Shown one piece after another: positions 13,501 through 25,617 of a stretch of 64,000 bases of DNA. The notes below the pieces were generated by a model, which was not told where the DNA came from, made no database searches, and worked only from the letters and a program-made list of their open reading frames with translations. A program made the position numbers and the translations under genes. The DNA comes from Elmis aenea (Eukaryota > Arthropoda > Insecta > Coleoptera > Elmidae): contig OX393579.1 in the NCBI GenBank assembly GCA_947652605.1, positions 1,240,001-1,304,000 on the forward strand, read 5' to 3'. Position 1 is the first letter of the stretch, and each line of letters begins with the position of its first letter.

Positions 13501-13751
13501 TTCAACGTAAAAGAATTTATTTTTCCGGCACGCTTGACAATCTGTTGAGAACAATTGCCAGGTTTTCTTAGCTTAATTTTAAAAATCGTATTTTAGGAAA
13601 CAAATTATCTACAATTTTTGTCAAGCGAATTTTGAAATCTTATTTAAAATTTTTAAATTAAAATTACTACTCTTGCATGAACCAATAAAATTAGACCTCA
13701 TTTTATTACACCAAGTGTATTATATTGTTTATTTTTAAAACAATTGCTTAC

Positions 13752-14000
13752 CTATTGTCGTATAAACCGTAGCACAATACACAATTGAATTATAAAAGTT
13801 CCAGACTTTTTCCTCGTTCTTCAAAATGCCCAGTGGATCTATTTTGTACCTTGCTATAGCCAAAGCTTCAAATTCTTCTATTCGCCTAAATGCTTCGCCC
13901 TCTCTCTCGTCCCTGGTTGGTTTTTTAAGGGCATGGAGATCTTCAATAAGTTTGTATTTTTCGTCCCACATGTTTGTTTTGACTACTTCTTCGTGTGGAC
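13752..14000 (-). CDS. K2P channel, distal exon 2 of isoform A (cap and pore helix 1)
   Basis: Exon of 249 nt: acceptor ttcttatag, donor ATAG|gtaagc, phase 1 at both ends. It encodes residues 138-220: PHEEVVKTN, completing the AIEGPHE motif at the end of M1, a charged extracellular cap helix region, then pore helix 1 FYNSIVYCATVYTTI(G). The spliced product into 4215 reads TTIGYGHM. It would replace the corresponding part of the exon at 4315-5599. Confidence 0.9.
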
Positions 14001-17000
14001 CTATAAGAATAACACAAATAAATAATTATTAATCAAGATAAATTAGATATAGATGCTAAAGTTTGAAACTCTATGTAGGGTAGGTATACAAAATAGCTGA
14101 TTTATTTACCCTTAATTTACAGAAACGGCCCTAAACTTTCAGTTGTATAAAGAAAAGCGTTAGGTTGAAGATAATAAGTATATTTAGAGCTTTTGTTAAA
14201 AAGTCTGTTGCCTCATACAATTAGGTACTCAAAAACTGATTGACGTACATCAATCTTTTTGAAGTTGTATTTGTACATTTTGTTTTCTGATTGATTTTCT
14301 TACTGTTATTTATCAACAAACATTTTTCAGCAGTTCAAAGTTTATTGGAAAAATGTATGTAACAAAAATTGTACAGTAACACAACTAGACACTCAATTTT
14401 ATACATGAAGTAAGTTGTGTAAAGAAAAATAATTTAATTATTTTGTAATATGTAAACCGTTTTTTTATATACTGAAGATGTTTTTCCTATTTATATCTCT
14501 TTAATACGTCTACCATATTTATATAAATCGCACGTCGTTTGTAAGAGTAAACGCGCCAGAAGGACTGTAGTAAAAATATGACTATTTTTATATGACCTAA
14601 TTTTTCCTTAACAAAATACAAGATGACGCGATCAAAATAAACATACATTTGTTTTTAATTAACCTAAACCTTGACTTAAAACTGTTTGTGCACATACTAT
14701 CATATGTTGTTTGTTATTTTTGCTTGTTACTTACTTTTTAAATGAAAACGGGCTTCATACCAATATTTAAAATTTTTCCTTTAATAAAAAAATAAACTAA
14801 TTTATTTAAGTTAAATTAATCTGTAGGCATGCTAAACTAATTTTTAGACTATCAACTCTTTAGGCGTTTATTTCTGCAAATATTTTCATAAATATACGTT
14901 AACTACAGTTGAATTTTAAATTGTTTGGAAGCACATTTGATTTTTTCACGCACAGCTGGTCAAAAAATCACTCGTTTCATATGTATACATGAAAACTGTT
15001 TTCTGCATTTTTTGAACTGCTTGTAACTTGAACATATTGTTAACATGTATTCCCCAAAATTACCAACAAAAAAAAAACTTCAGTAAATTTAATAATAACA
15101 AATAATATTTAAAATTTTGCTATTAACATAAATATTTAGTCATTAATGATTTTTAAAAGTTACTCGACAACATTAAAACGAAAAATAGTGTTCCTGCTAG
15201 TTTATTTTTTCAACTCTAATTCTTCGATCGCCATTTAAAATGCTTTAAAAAAACAAATACATACGTAGAACTTGCTACCTTTAACTAAGAAAATTTAAAT
15301 TTAACGTCAGTGAAATTTATCTAATATGCGATTATCCTTTAATTTATTATCCTTTAATTGCATAAACATTTATTGCATTTGGCAATCTTATTTATGTTTC
15401 GTTCGTGTATCTAATTTTAGTAAATGTTTACAAAGTGCAGGAATTAATGTTAGGGCTCTAAAAACATCGCTAATATTAATAATTTCGGTACACTTACGTT
15501 GTAAAATTAATTTTTGTGAACTGTAGACGTTATACGTCCTGGTTCCTTTATTAGACAGTTAAATTGTGTAGCGACTTCTTTAATTATATTTTTATTACAA
15601 TTTTCGAGTATCAAGCAGAGATAATTCGTTTACATTTAGCACGCATGTGAAAAATTAATACGTGAAAATTTTTCGACTATATTTTTGTAAGCTTGGCTTG
15701 TTAAACGTTTGATAGAACAATCAAGTGTTCTCTGTAAATAAACAAAACAATGGATGTTTGGTTGTTATTTGTTAGTTTAATTTGCATTAAAGAATATTAC
15801 AGATAATATAAAAATAAATAGAACTCTGTTTAAAGTTGTCACACCCTCACACCAAGTCTTAATATTTTGAGACATCTGAAGTAGCATTACCCATGTGCTG
15901 TATGTTCATCTTTCACGTTAAGTCGACAGATAATCTTAAGTAGGCGTTGAGGTTCTGCTTAACTGAATTATTTTAAAAATAAACAAGCACAACTTGACGT
16001 ATAAAAATGCGTTATTATTACGCTGAATCTAAAAATTTTCGTTTAACTCAACTCGAACATAAAAATCTTTCTTAAATTCTGTTTGTTTGCGTTGAGTGCC
16101 TAATTTGTTTTGTTTTATTTGCTTTTTGTTTTGTAAGTAAGTGTAATAAAGCGTAATAGGTTCGTCGTAAACAAAGAAGCACTTAAAAACAAAATTTTTA
16201 CAAAGGAATACTTTGTTACGTATTATGGTGCGCATAAAGTCTCGAGTAGGTGGACATTGGGCATTAGTAGTTATTTTTTAAGTTTATTTTGAACAATTGA
16301 CACATTCCTGGTTTTATTTTGTGGTCGATTTGTTTAATGCTGCTTAAATTTTAGAACCTGTTGATTTCGATTTTTTTAAGCTGCAGTTTGACGTACTCCA
16401 ATTATTATTTAGTGAGCCATATAATTTTTTACTTGAATATGAGTTTACAATGTTAAACTTTGGGCTTTGCAATTTTTTTTAACTAATTATCGGCAATTTT
16501 TATTTGTTGTTAGTTTATATCTAGTATCTACCAAAGTTTCTTTGTAAATTTAAATTTGTAACTTTTGTTCCGTACAATTTTGTTGTTGTACAATTTGGTG
16601 TCGTGTTTGTCAACATTTTGTTTCATTTTGATTTGGTGTGGTATAAGCTCTTTTAAATAAACTTGTTGCGCAAAATTTAAAACACTAAAAATTATTGCCA
16701 AAAAAACAATTCAGGCCAAGTTCTCTACATTAAAAAACAACTGTCCATTTTGTTTGATGAGCGTCCAAGCAAAACATATAGATGCTTATAGTTTTTGACA
16801 AACGTGTGGGCTTTGAAAACAAAAACTTAATATGCAACAAAAATAATTTTGTAACTTCTCAAACAAATACGAGCATGTAGAACTGAAGAAATGTATCATA
16901 TGGTAATTAAATCTTGTTATTGTTAAATAATTTTAAAAAACTTCTTGCACAACAAAAAGCTTACAGAACTCTGTTGCTTAGTAAATAATTTTCCCGATTT

Positions 17001-19581
17001 TCAATAGAATTCACTGTAAAGTTAATCGAAACAGCAACAGCTGTTAACAACCAGAGTTATAACAGACACCTGTGGAATGTTGAATCCAATATACAGCACT
17101 GATTCAGCAGATTTCTACTTAAAAAAGTATTTATAACGCCAATATTATTGTTTTTTGTTTAATGCAATACTCAAATTATTTAATCCGTATGTCTGATGCG
17201 TATTATTCTTTTGATGCAAACGTATATAATGGTATAACTCAAAAAGTTTTTTAGATATTCAGCTGAAAATTGCTAGAAAATATTCTGTCATGTCTCAAGC
17301 TGTATTAAAATACAATATTGTCACGTAACTATCATTACTTTAAATTTACTTATATAAACTTTGACAATGAAATTTTACATGTACCCAAAAAAATTCACTT
17401 GTTAAAATCTACTATCTTAAATCTATTATTACTTTTATTGCTTAAATGTGTTTTGGCAACTAAAAACGCGCAATAAAAGTAAATTTCACATTATTGTTTG
17501 TTCTGTTTATAAATTTCTAACTTAGTCTTGACGGAAATACAAATCAACGAATCTATGAAACGGTTTTTAACAGGAAGTGTGTTTAGCAAAAGTAAATTTA
17601 ACTGTTCTTTCGATTATATCTTGAGTTTTATATATTTACATTATACAATGATGACTTTATTTAAATTTAAACCCCTTAACTGGGTTATCTGTTCAACATC
17701 AGAAAACTAAAAATTGTAGACCTACAAAAACTAATGATTATGAAATTAATTAACTTAAGATAAAGGCATTATTAATTAATATAAATATGTTTGAATTTCT
17801 ATCTCAAGAATATAAATTTCAATTTCCTTCATCTCCTTTAATGAAAGCCTACTGAAGATTAGTGTAGTGAAATATAAATGTAATTATTTGGATTATGATA
17901 ATCCACAATTACTGGTCCCAAAAACAACTCCAATTAATTCAATTTAGAAGATTGGTTATCTTTAAGTTTAGTTAATAATAGTATTCTCAGAGTTTAAAAT
18001 TTGGCCATTTTATTAATTGTAAAGTAGATAAGTGCAACGTTTAGAGTAATTATTTTATTAGAATTTGTGTTTAACCTGTTACATCAGTGTTTCAATAATT
18101 GGCTATAAAAAGTTAATCAATTGTCGATTATTTAGTATATTGTATATTATAATTTTTATAATATTAGCTAAGTAGTTCAACCTTACTGATATTAGATGTT
18201 AAAAATTACTTTAATTAATCAAACATTAGTCTCTTTTAATGATAGTTTTGCAATCAGTTGTGAATTGAAAGTATTTTGTTGCAAAAAATTATTAATTCAA
18301 GTAAAAAAAACAGTTTGAACATTGTATGTTAAATTTTAGTTGTTTTTTTAATATTCTAACTTTCAATCAACATTTTAATTGTATTGCAAACAAATTTTAG
18401 TACTTAATGTTGTTTGATTTCTGACTTCATACGTTTTATAAATTCGATTTGGTATAAAATAATTTTAAAATTTTATTTTTAAACAAAATCATTTATTTCT
18501 GTAAAAAATTGGTGAATTTTGAACCGGCTCCCGGATTTATCCGGAAACTTAGTGGCATCTTGATTAACTACTAAAGTACAATGTCAAGTTTAAATAAACT
18601 TTGTTCAAACTGACGTTTAATTAAATATGGCACGATACGTCGTGTTTTATTGTGTTTATTGGCTGTGACCCAGATATATTATTTATTTTCCCAGTCATAT
18701 TTTATTTTAGTGGAAGCGTGCTAATATGCCAATGAAATTTGCGCGATTCATTTATTTTTACTAGAAGCAACAAACATGTTATAACAAATGATTTCATATA
18801 TAATGCAATGGCAATATTTTGACAAGTATATGTTTTCGGATGATTTAGTTTATTAAATGAAATAATTAATAAAAGAGACCTGAGAAATTTGTTGGTAGAT
18901 CAAAGACAATCATGTTTTAATTTTTATTTAAACAAAGTTTCACCTAAGTGTAATAAATAAATTTAGTAAAATTAATAACCAAACAGTTACTGGCCTCTTA
19001 AACAAAATATTTTAGAATGTGTCCTTACAGTTACTGTACTTACAGGTACTGAAACTTTACCTATTTTTAAATAATATTTTTACTTAAAGGGGAATATTGA
19101 ACAATATTTTAAAGGCGTTTAGCGTTTTACTACAAAAATGTGAAGACTTACCTATACAAGTTTCCTAAAAAATAAAGTTCAACAATGTTTTCGTTTTTTA
19201 TTTCATATTTTGCCAATTTTTCCAGTATTGTGCTTTTTTTTTAAACTGCCCGTTTTAGAATTATTAATATCTAGTTATAGCTAAACTTCTGTGAACTTAT
19301 TCATGGAGATATTTTAATATCTTAGCTAATAATATTTTTAAAATTGGACCTAAATCACTTTTCAAACTGCAGTTGAACCGTTTTGCAATGCAGTTATATC
19401 AAAACCTGACCAGAACTTAGAAACATAAACTAGGTATATGATTTTTTTTTTAAATACAAGTAAGTAATTGATAACTTTATTTTCCTTTATGTTTAAAAAC
19501 TTAATGGCCAATTACTCTTAGAACTTTAATAAACATATTGTTCATCCTATTACTATAAAATAGTGGCATATTTTAACTTAC
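14001..19581 (-). other. First intron of the distal K2P isoform
   Basis: 5.6 kb of AT-rich sequence without supported genes, RNAs or tandem repeats. Confidence 0.7.
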
Positions 19582-19993
19582 CTTCAATAGCAACAAACAG
19601 AAAAGCACCTCCAACCGTATACAGAACAAGAACTATAGATAAAAAGAAATGCGTGAACCACTTTCTGCTTAAAGTAAAGAGTTTATTATATAACCAAAAT
19701 GTGCTTTTTTCTCCTACACTTAAACCAGATTTAGCAAAGTCTCTTAATCCCGTAAACTGTGAAAACATAAATTCCGAAGCCTTTTTCTGATAACCAAGCG
19801 TCGAATTTGGAGATAATCCCGTCACATTGGTGTTAGCGGTGTATGGACCCATGTACACTTGGGGTGTGTTGGGGTTGGGCAAGACCAGCCGGGGAGGACG
19901 TTTTGTGGTCCTCCCCGTAGGAGTCTTCGGATACGCGGCAGGGGTTAACAGCGCCGAGGGCGGCGTGTGAGGTTTAATATTTGTGTTATCCAT
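19582..19993 (-). CDS. K2P channel, distal first coding exon of isoform A (N-terminus and M1)
   Basis: Encodes residues 1-137 plus one base. ATG at 19993-19991 with an in-frame TAA 18 nt upstream. The N-terminus is Pro/Thr-rich and lacks the long basic region of the proximal isoform. M1 spans about 112-134 (FFLSIVLVLYTVGGAFLFVA) and runs into AIEG at the donor GAAG|gtaagt. With 13752-14000, 4013-4215 and 367-1080 the frame is continuous, 1578 nt, for a 525-residue channel. The family is certain; the exact ortholog is not assigned. Confidence 0.9.
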
Positions 19994-21661
19994 CGCAGAG
20001 TCGCTATTTTAAAATTATATCACAGATAAATTTATTACTTGCGGTGATCAGTCTCACATGCCTTAACAATCACTTAAATTCCGCACTTAATTTTTATTTT
20101 ATTGTGTAATTTACCGCAACAATTAAATTTTAATTCACTAAAATTCTAGGTGGTTTATAGTTTTTTCATCAACAAGTAAATAAGAAGTCGCGAACGTTCA
20201 AATGTACCAGCGGAGCTTGCAAAGTTTTGTGTTTGGCCGTTCAAGAGATATAGACCGTCCCGACGCTTGGCGTCTTCTTCTTTTAAATGCTTCTCTCTTG
20301 CAGTAGATAGCTCGTAATTTTGGTCGCTTATAAATATTTCGAAGTACTATGCCACGACGTCTTCAAATTCTCGGATTTTTTCATACTTTTATTACAGTTA
20401 AAATCGTGTGGTTTATTTAAATTCAGATAAAACCTAATTTGTTGCCAATAAGGGCATTTCAGCTACATTTTTGTACCTCTAAATCTAATTAAAGTCGTTA
20501 CATATGCAGTAAATGTACGGATTTATTTATTTTTAATATTTAATATTTCAACCGGTAGTGTCGTTTTACATTAGTTCAGGATTTGTTTTTAAACGTTATT
20601 TAACGTCAACCTTGTCTAGTGTTGTTTGGAAAAATGCTTGATCGTGTTTGAAATTTTAATTGGATGAAGCAGCAATAAAACGATGACATAGCCACGTCGT
20701 AATAATAGTGACGTCAGAGTTAAATAAAACTACGTTTCTATATTTGACGCAAAAAAGTAAAATCTATAGGGTCTATTAATAAGATTTGCCGATGTACGCT
20801 TTGTCTTCTCGGTGGATTGGTTTTATTTATAAACTTAGTTCGTCATCGTTTTGCTAGAAATATTTATTTAGACTGCACCTGTTTTTAACTTAAGTAAATA
20901 TATTTGGTCCATGAATATTCTTTTAATTTTTATTTCAAAATAACGTGCACGGTTTTATGAAAGAAATCTTCTTTGTGAAATACAACATAAATGTCGCATA
21001 ATGGTAAAAACTTTTCAAGACATCCTAATATATCGTTCGGTTACATTATTTTGTTATATTGTTTGTAAAAATAACGCTTTTTGGTATTTGAAATGTTTAA
21101 AATGGATTTCTATACTGTGGTTGTCTTCGTTGCTTTAAATTTTAGCGAACTTTGCCCAGTTTGGAGCGTTTAGCTGAGTATTCCAGCACTTTCGCGTGTA
21201 GGTGGCTCTAGTAGTTCTCCGTGAAAGCTTGCACTGATATTCTTTTAATAATACGATATTTGTAATGTCTGTAAGATCAAATCCAAACCAATGCTAATAA
21301 GCTGTATTAATTGCAACAAAATTTTTAGCAACACTGCGTTAAAAATCATCTAATAAATATATTTAACAAATTTTAGCATATGTATTATACAAGGGTGTTC
21401 ACATTTAACACCAATTTTGGAATTTTAAAGAAGACTGTGTTAACAATTACATTTTTGAAATCTGCTTTTTTTTCAAAAATATTTCATAACGGCTTCTTAT
21501 GGTTTAATAGTTAGATTGTAAAATTGTTCATGCACAATTAAATAAGTTTACCCGGCACCTCCACCATTATTTTTTTAAATAATAGCATTTAAAGAGGTAA
21601 AGAGTATTTCCAAATTTGTATTTTTTAACTTGTTTTATAATTATGCTAATTTTGTTTTCAG
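19994..21661. other. Upstream region of the K2P gene and gap to the repeat locus
   Basis: Contains the presumed 5' UTR and promoter of the distal K2P isoform. A GC-richer stretch at about 20185-20290 includes, on the minus strand, TCTATATCTC near 20250, a possible TATA element. The rest is AT-rich. The plus-strand locus that starts at 21662 may also begin its transcription here, but no first exon could be recognised. Confidence 0.35.
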
Positions 21662-21837
21662 GATGTCTTTTGATGATTTTGTGAGGCACCAGCCAGTAAG
21701 ATCTGGTGCATGTTGGACCTGATGACTGGATGTTGGTGGAGTCTCTCCTCTACTTGCTAAGCAGCCTTGGAGGGCTGTGCTTGCTCGAAGAAGATGGCGA
21801 GCTGGGTACAATGCAGGAGGTGGCCCAAATTATACTG
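21662..21837 (+). ncRNA. Left arm, exon-like module A1 (non-coding)
   Basis: Bounded by acceptor ttgttttcag and donor CTG|gtgagc. Sequence begins GATGTCTTTTGATGATTTTG and is similar to module A2 and to the right-arm module A. The ORF from its first ATG closes after about 20 codons and no frame is shared with the other copies, so the modules are read as exons of a non-coding RNA. That it is transcribed is inference. Confidence 0.5.
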
Positions 21838-22437
21838 GTGAGCTGTACAGGCCTTAAGTGATGGGTGTATTAATGAATGAATGTTCCTTGCTTGATACAG
21901 TCCTTGTGTTATCAAAGCACCTGATAAAGGTGGACATGTGGTTCTGGCGTCATATTTATTATTTATTATCAGTGTTGGTTCAGAAAGTAATAAGCTTTAT
22001 TGCTAACGGAACGTTTAAGGTAATTTTTCATATCAGTTTTGGGAACGAATGTTGTGCAAATGGTTATTATTGAGGGATGAACGTCTATGCAAATCGCCTT
22101 AGTTTAGAAATTAGTCAGTGTTCTAAGAACTAATTGTTTATTGCATTTATCCGTCACAGTGGTGTAATTTAGAGTCGCGTTTCTTTTTAAATGTTTGGAG
22201 GTAAAGAGGACGTTCCAAAATTGATTTTAGCCTTGATAACGTATTTAAAACTGTTCAATTTCCTGTTTTTAAATGTTCAAAGATGAAAAGAATGTTTTTG
22301 TGATGTTTTTAGTCGTTAAGACCTTTTGAAATATTTTTAGCTTCAAGTTTTTCACTTAAGAGTAAAAAAAAAACAATTTCCAAATTAGTTTTGAAATGTG
22401 TTTTAATAACTTTGTTTTACTAATGTTGTAATTTCAG

Positions 22438-22598
22438 GATGTCCTTTGAGGATTTTTGGCCCAATTAGATCTGGTCATTGTTGGACCCGTTGACTGGATG
22501 CTGGAGTCTGCTCTGCATTGTCGAGCATTGTCAGAGTGCTGTGTGTTTGCTCAGACAAGATGGCACATGGCACATTGGGCGTGGTCCAAATTCTTCTG
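22438..22598 (+). ncRNA. Left arm, exon-like module A2 (non-coding)
   Basis: Second copy of module A, acceptor taatttcag, donor CTG|gtaaga. It shares GATGTC, TTTGA, GATCTGG, TTGGACC, GACTGGATG and the final TTCTTCTG with A1 and with the right-arm copy at 40178-40302. Frameshifts between copies exclude a shared protein. Confidence 0.55.
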
Positions 22599-23090
22599 GT
22601 AAGAGGTTAAATTTTTTTTTTGGTGAGGTGTTGACTTCTTTGATTTGTGTACAAAATCTTTCAATTAAAATTGTTGGTAGTTGCCTAGGAGAACACTTTC
22701 GGTGGCATCTAAGCTACATTTTAGTCATTGTTCAATACAAATAAATGTAAAAATAGCACTGATTTTAGATGAAGGGTTTCTTGTAGAAATGTTAGGCCAG
22801 TTTTGGCACTATCATCTCTACCGTCAATGAGACCAGAGTCTTGAAATTGCTTAAGCGTCTCTAAAAAAATCCTTCATGTAAGAGGGCAATTATTATTAAA
22901 TTATTAATTGTAATAATTCTTTGATGATTTCTGAACAATTCTTTCATAGTTTTTTGATAAGCTTTGTAAACGTTTAGTTATCATGCAATTATTTATTGTA
23001 AACAACACTCTTCAGTTGGTAACGAGTTGTTTTTTCCTGAAATCGGGCATCTTATTAACTAATATTATTAAGAAAATATTTTGGTTGCAG

Positions 23091-23149
23091 ATATTTCGAT
23101 GAAAATGAGAACAGGAAATGATGTAGCCTTCTTGTGAAAAACCAAACGG
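23091..23149 (+). ncRNA. Left arm, exon-like module B1 (non-coding)
   Basis: 59-nt module between ttttggttgcag and CGG|gtgagt. It begins ATATTTCGATGAAAATGAG and contains AGCCTTCTTGTGAAAAACCA, both conserved in the other B copies. Each ATG is soon followed by a stop. Confidence 0.6.
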
Positions 23150-23553
23150 GTGAGTGACTTAAGTTTGTGCTTAGTTTACAAAATAGACTATAGCTCTTGT
23201 ACTTTCTTTATCCATTTCTTAAATTTGAACCTAACAGTTGATAATTATTATAAAAATTTAGTTTGTAATTAACATATGCTTGTAATTTCAATATTTTTTT
23301 ATGCTTCCTTGCCAAAGTGCAATTTTAGTCAATACTTTATAGTTTACAATTTTTCACCAAAATTTCTGTGTGTTGGGTTGTTTTTTGAATCTGTTAAATG
23401 TTTTATACAAGTTTAACAGAATTAAATAAGTTCACTTGCATCACAGTTTTGAAGTTTTAATGCATAATTTAAAGGTAAAAAATCAAATTAACTCTTTAAA
23501 GGTGACAATGCACCTGAAATTTAGGCAACTCAAGTGCAAGTACAACTTAGTGC

Positions 23554-23672
23554 TAATCAATGAATAAACAAGGTGGCACTATAAAATTACACAATGGTTG
23601 AAATAATTGTAACTCTTTGTTTTTTCATGTTAGTAGATGTGCCGCCTCGCTTATTGACGATCACGACCAGTA
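23554..23672 (+). repeat. Intronic inverted repeat, left copy 1 (between B1 and C1)
   Basis: One of five related inverted repeats. The right stem (23637-23670) reads ATGTGCCGCCTCGCTTATTG; the left stem is more decayed (AAGGTGGCAC instead of GAGGCGGCAC) but pairs partly through G-U. The intron around it is also shared with the other copies. Confidence 0.65.
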
Positions 23673-23928
23673 CTATTTAACCTCAAAATTTTGAAGTTTC
23701 TTGTGATCATTTTGCAAGTTTGGTTTGAAAATATAGTATTTGTATTTTTCAACATCTGCGTGGTTGAATGTTATAATATTTGCTGTAAAACAGTTGTATG
23801 AATGAGGCAGTTCACCTTTTATGTCGTTTTTTCTCAAGCTGCCTTTGTATTGATTATTGTAATAATAACTTATTCATTTTAAAAGTTGAAATGTATAATT
23901 ATTTATTTCTAATGTATATTGTTTTCAG

Positions 23929-24100
23929 AGATATGCTTCAGGCGTGTTGGAATTCAACGCATTTCGTCGTAGTCGTCCCATCAGTCGTCTGATCAGAATT
24001 TTTCAGTGAATGATTTGGAACTCGTACTGTAATTTAACGCATGTGTACTACCAATCGTGGTTCAGAGAGATAGCAGCTTTCTCGCTAATGAACATTGAAG
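23929..24100 (+). ncRNA. Left arm, exon-like module C1 (non-coding)
   Basis: Acceptor attgttttcag, donor GAAG|gtaatt. The conserved core includes GAATGATTTGGAACTCGTAC and TGTAATTTAACG followed by TGTACTACCA. It is similar to C2, to right-arm copies at 38766-38913 and 33715-33872, and less to 40635-40901. Copies differ by indels not in multiples of three. Confidence 0.6.
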
Positions 24101-24159
24101 GTAATTTTTATATTGTTTTTTAACCAATGCTGGTGAATTTCTAAGCCAAATGCCTTTGT

Positions 24160-24900
24160 CATTTCATGGTTTAAGCGAACTGCCTGTTTCGCCTTTCCGA
24201 TACATCATTATAGGTGTCCCATTAGTTTCTGCTTATATTCTCTTATTATTTTTTGTGAATCTTTGTTGTTTTCTTTATTTTGTCTCTGAGATCATACATT
24301 TCTAGACCTTCTCCTATAACTTGGTTTCTTATCCTCTATCTTACATTCTTTTATTCTTCTTTCGCATTTCTGCTGTTTGTGTCCTTTTCATGTCTGAACG
24401 TGTGAGAATCGAAGTTTATCTGCTGCACATAAACATAGGTGTGACCATTGTTTAAAAAAATTTGATTCTCGTTGTTAAATGTTCTTTTTATATTGTCACG
24501 ACACATGTGTAATCAAATCGATGTAATTTTAATTCTACGTCTTTTCCTTCTCGTAGCTGATGTCTGTTCATAGATAGCAAAAATGTGATACTTGTTTGTT
24601 TGTGAATTATTATTTTGGATCTTGTATTACGGGGCAACTTTTTGCAATTCATATACAGCTGTTTGTAAGTTTTCTTCTCTATCGTGTGTTATCGTGAAGT
24701 GTGTGTTGTCGTGACTGAATTTTTTCAGAGTTCACTTCACTTTTCGTGGTCGATATATGTGTTGTTTCTTAAATTTATTATCTGCCAAAGCTTCGTCCTA
24801 TCCACTTCATCGAAAGCTTTTTTAAATCGATGAGTGCTAAATGATATTTAAAGGCGTTGTCTGCAGACGATCGTCCTACTCTAAATCCCCAAGTCTCTCG
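24160..24900 (-). pseudogene. Non-LTR retrotransposon reverse-transcriptase remnant, left arm
   Basis: On the minus strand near 24780-24860 a translation reads HLALIDLKKAFDEVDRTKLW, the RT motif around the first catalytic region of non-LTR elements. Downstream pieces match the C-terminal RT region but are broken by stops and frameshifts. The same remnant sits in the opposite orientation in the right arm, at the equivalent place between modules C and B. It is therefore older than the arm duplication. Confidence 0.75.
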
Positions 24901-25058
24901 TTGTTTATTTTCGAGTGCACTTTGTAGGTGGAAATAAGTGAATTAATCCCTTGGTAATTGTTACAATTTATTTCCCGATCTATTAATGCGACACATTTTT
25001 TTTATAAAATCAAGTACACTTTATTTTAATTGTTATTAATAAAGTATTGTTGTTACAG

Positions 25059-25127
25059 ATATTTTTCGATGAAAATGAGGGAATGACGACAAGATGTCAT
25101 GGAGCCTTCTTGTGAAAAACCAAAAGA
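25059..25127 (+). ncRNA. Left arm, exon-like module B2 (non-coding)
   Basis: 69-nt copy of module B between gttgttacag and AGA|gtgagt. Contains TTTTCGATGAAAATGAGGGA and GGAGCCTTCTTGTGAAAAAC. Closest in sequence to the right-arm copy at 37653-37725. Confidence 0.6.
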
Positions 25128-25430
25128 GTGAGTGATTTAAATTTGTTTTAATTTAAAAAATAGACTATAACCTTTGCACTTTGCTCATTTCTTATAAAAA
25201 TAATTAATTATTTCCATCTGAGAGTAAATAATTGTTATTAAATTTAGTTTGTAATTAACAAATGCTCGTAGATTTAATATTTTTTGCTTTGCTTCCTTAC
25301 AAAAGTGCAAAGATTTTAGTCTATGTTTTGAAGTTTTAATGCGTAATTTATAGGTATAAAATCAAATTAACTCTTTAAAGGTAATAAAGCGCCTGAGATG
25401 TAGGCAACCCAAGTTACAACAACTTAGTAT

Positions 25431-25540
25431 TGATCAATAAATGAACGAGGCGGCACATTAAAATTACACAATGAATTAAATAATTTTAACTCTTTGTTTT
25501 TACATGTTAGTGGATGTGCCGCCTCGCTCATTGATGATCA
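25431..25540 (+). repeat. Intronic inverted repeat, left copy 2 (between B2 and C2)
   Basis: Stems 25431-25458 and 25514-25540. The core AATGAACGAGGCGGCACAT pairs with ATGTGCCGCCTCGCTCATT with a single mismatch over 19 bp, and weaker pairing extends to the TGATCA ends. The loop is about 55 nt and AT-rich. Confidence 0.8.
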
Positions 25541-25617
25541 CGGCCAGTACTATTTTTGTTTATTTTCGAGTGCACTTTGTAGGTGGAAATAAGTAAATTA
25601 ATTTTAATTGTTATTAA

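Larger units (their letters stand above)
5741..13751 (-). other. Large K2P intron between the distal and proximal first-half exons
   Basis: AT-rich intron sequence. It holds a five-unit tandem repeat (9775-10590), an exon-like plus-strand segment (8987-9104) and a less AT-rich block near 10830-11280 that includes AATGACTGAGTCATT at 11021-11035, which contains an AP-1-type TGAGTCA. Otherwise nothing recognisable. Confidence 0.6.

Noticed and set aside
23798..23992. ORF ending NSTHFVVVVPSVV, with a similar one at 33727-33915
   Set aside because: It is partly intron and partly module C; the frame is broken in other C copies, so it is not conserved as protein.
25418..25540. C/D or H/ACA snoRNA in the B-C intron
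   Set aside because: Loose GATAAA- and CTGA-like motifs occur nearby but spacing and terminal stem do not fit; kept only as an unclassified inverted repeat.
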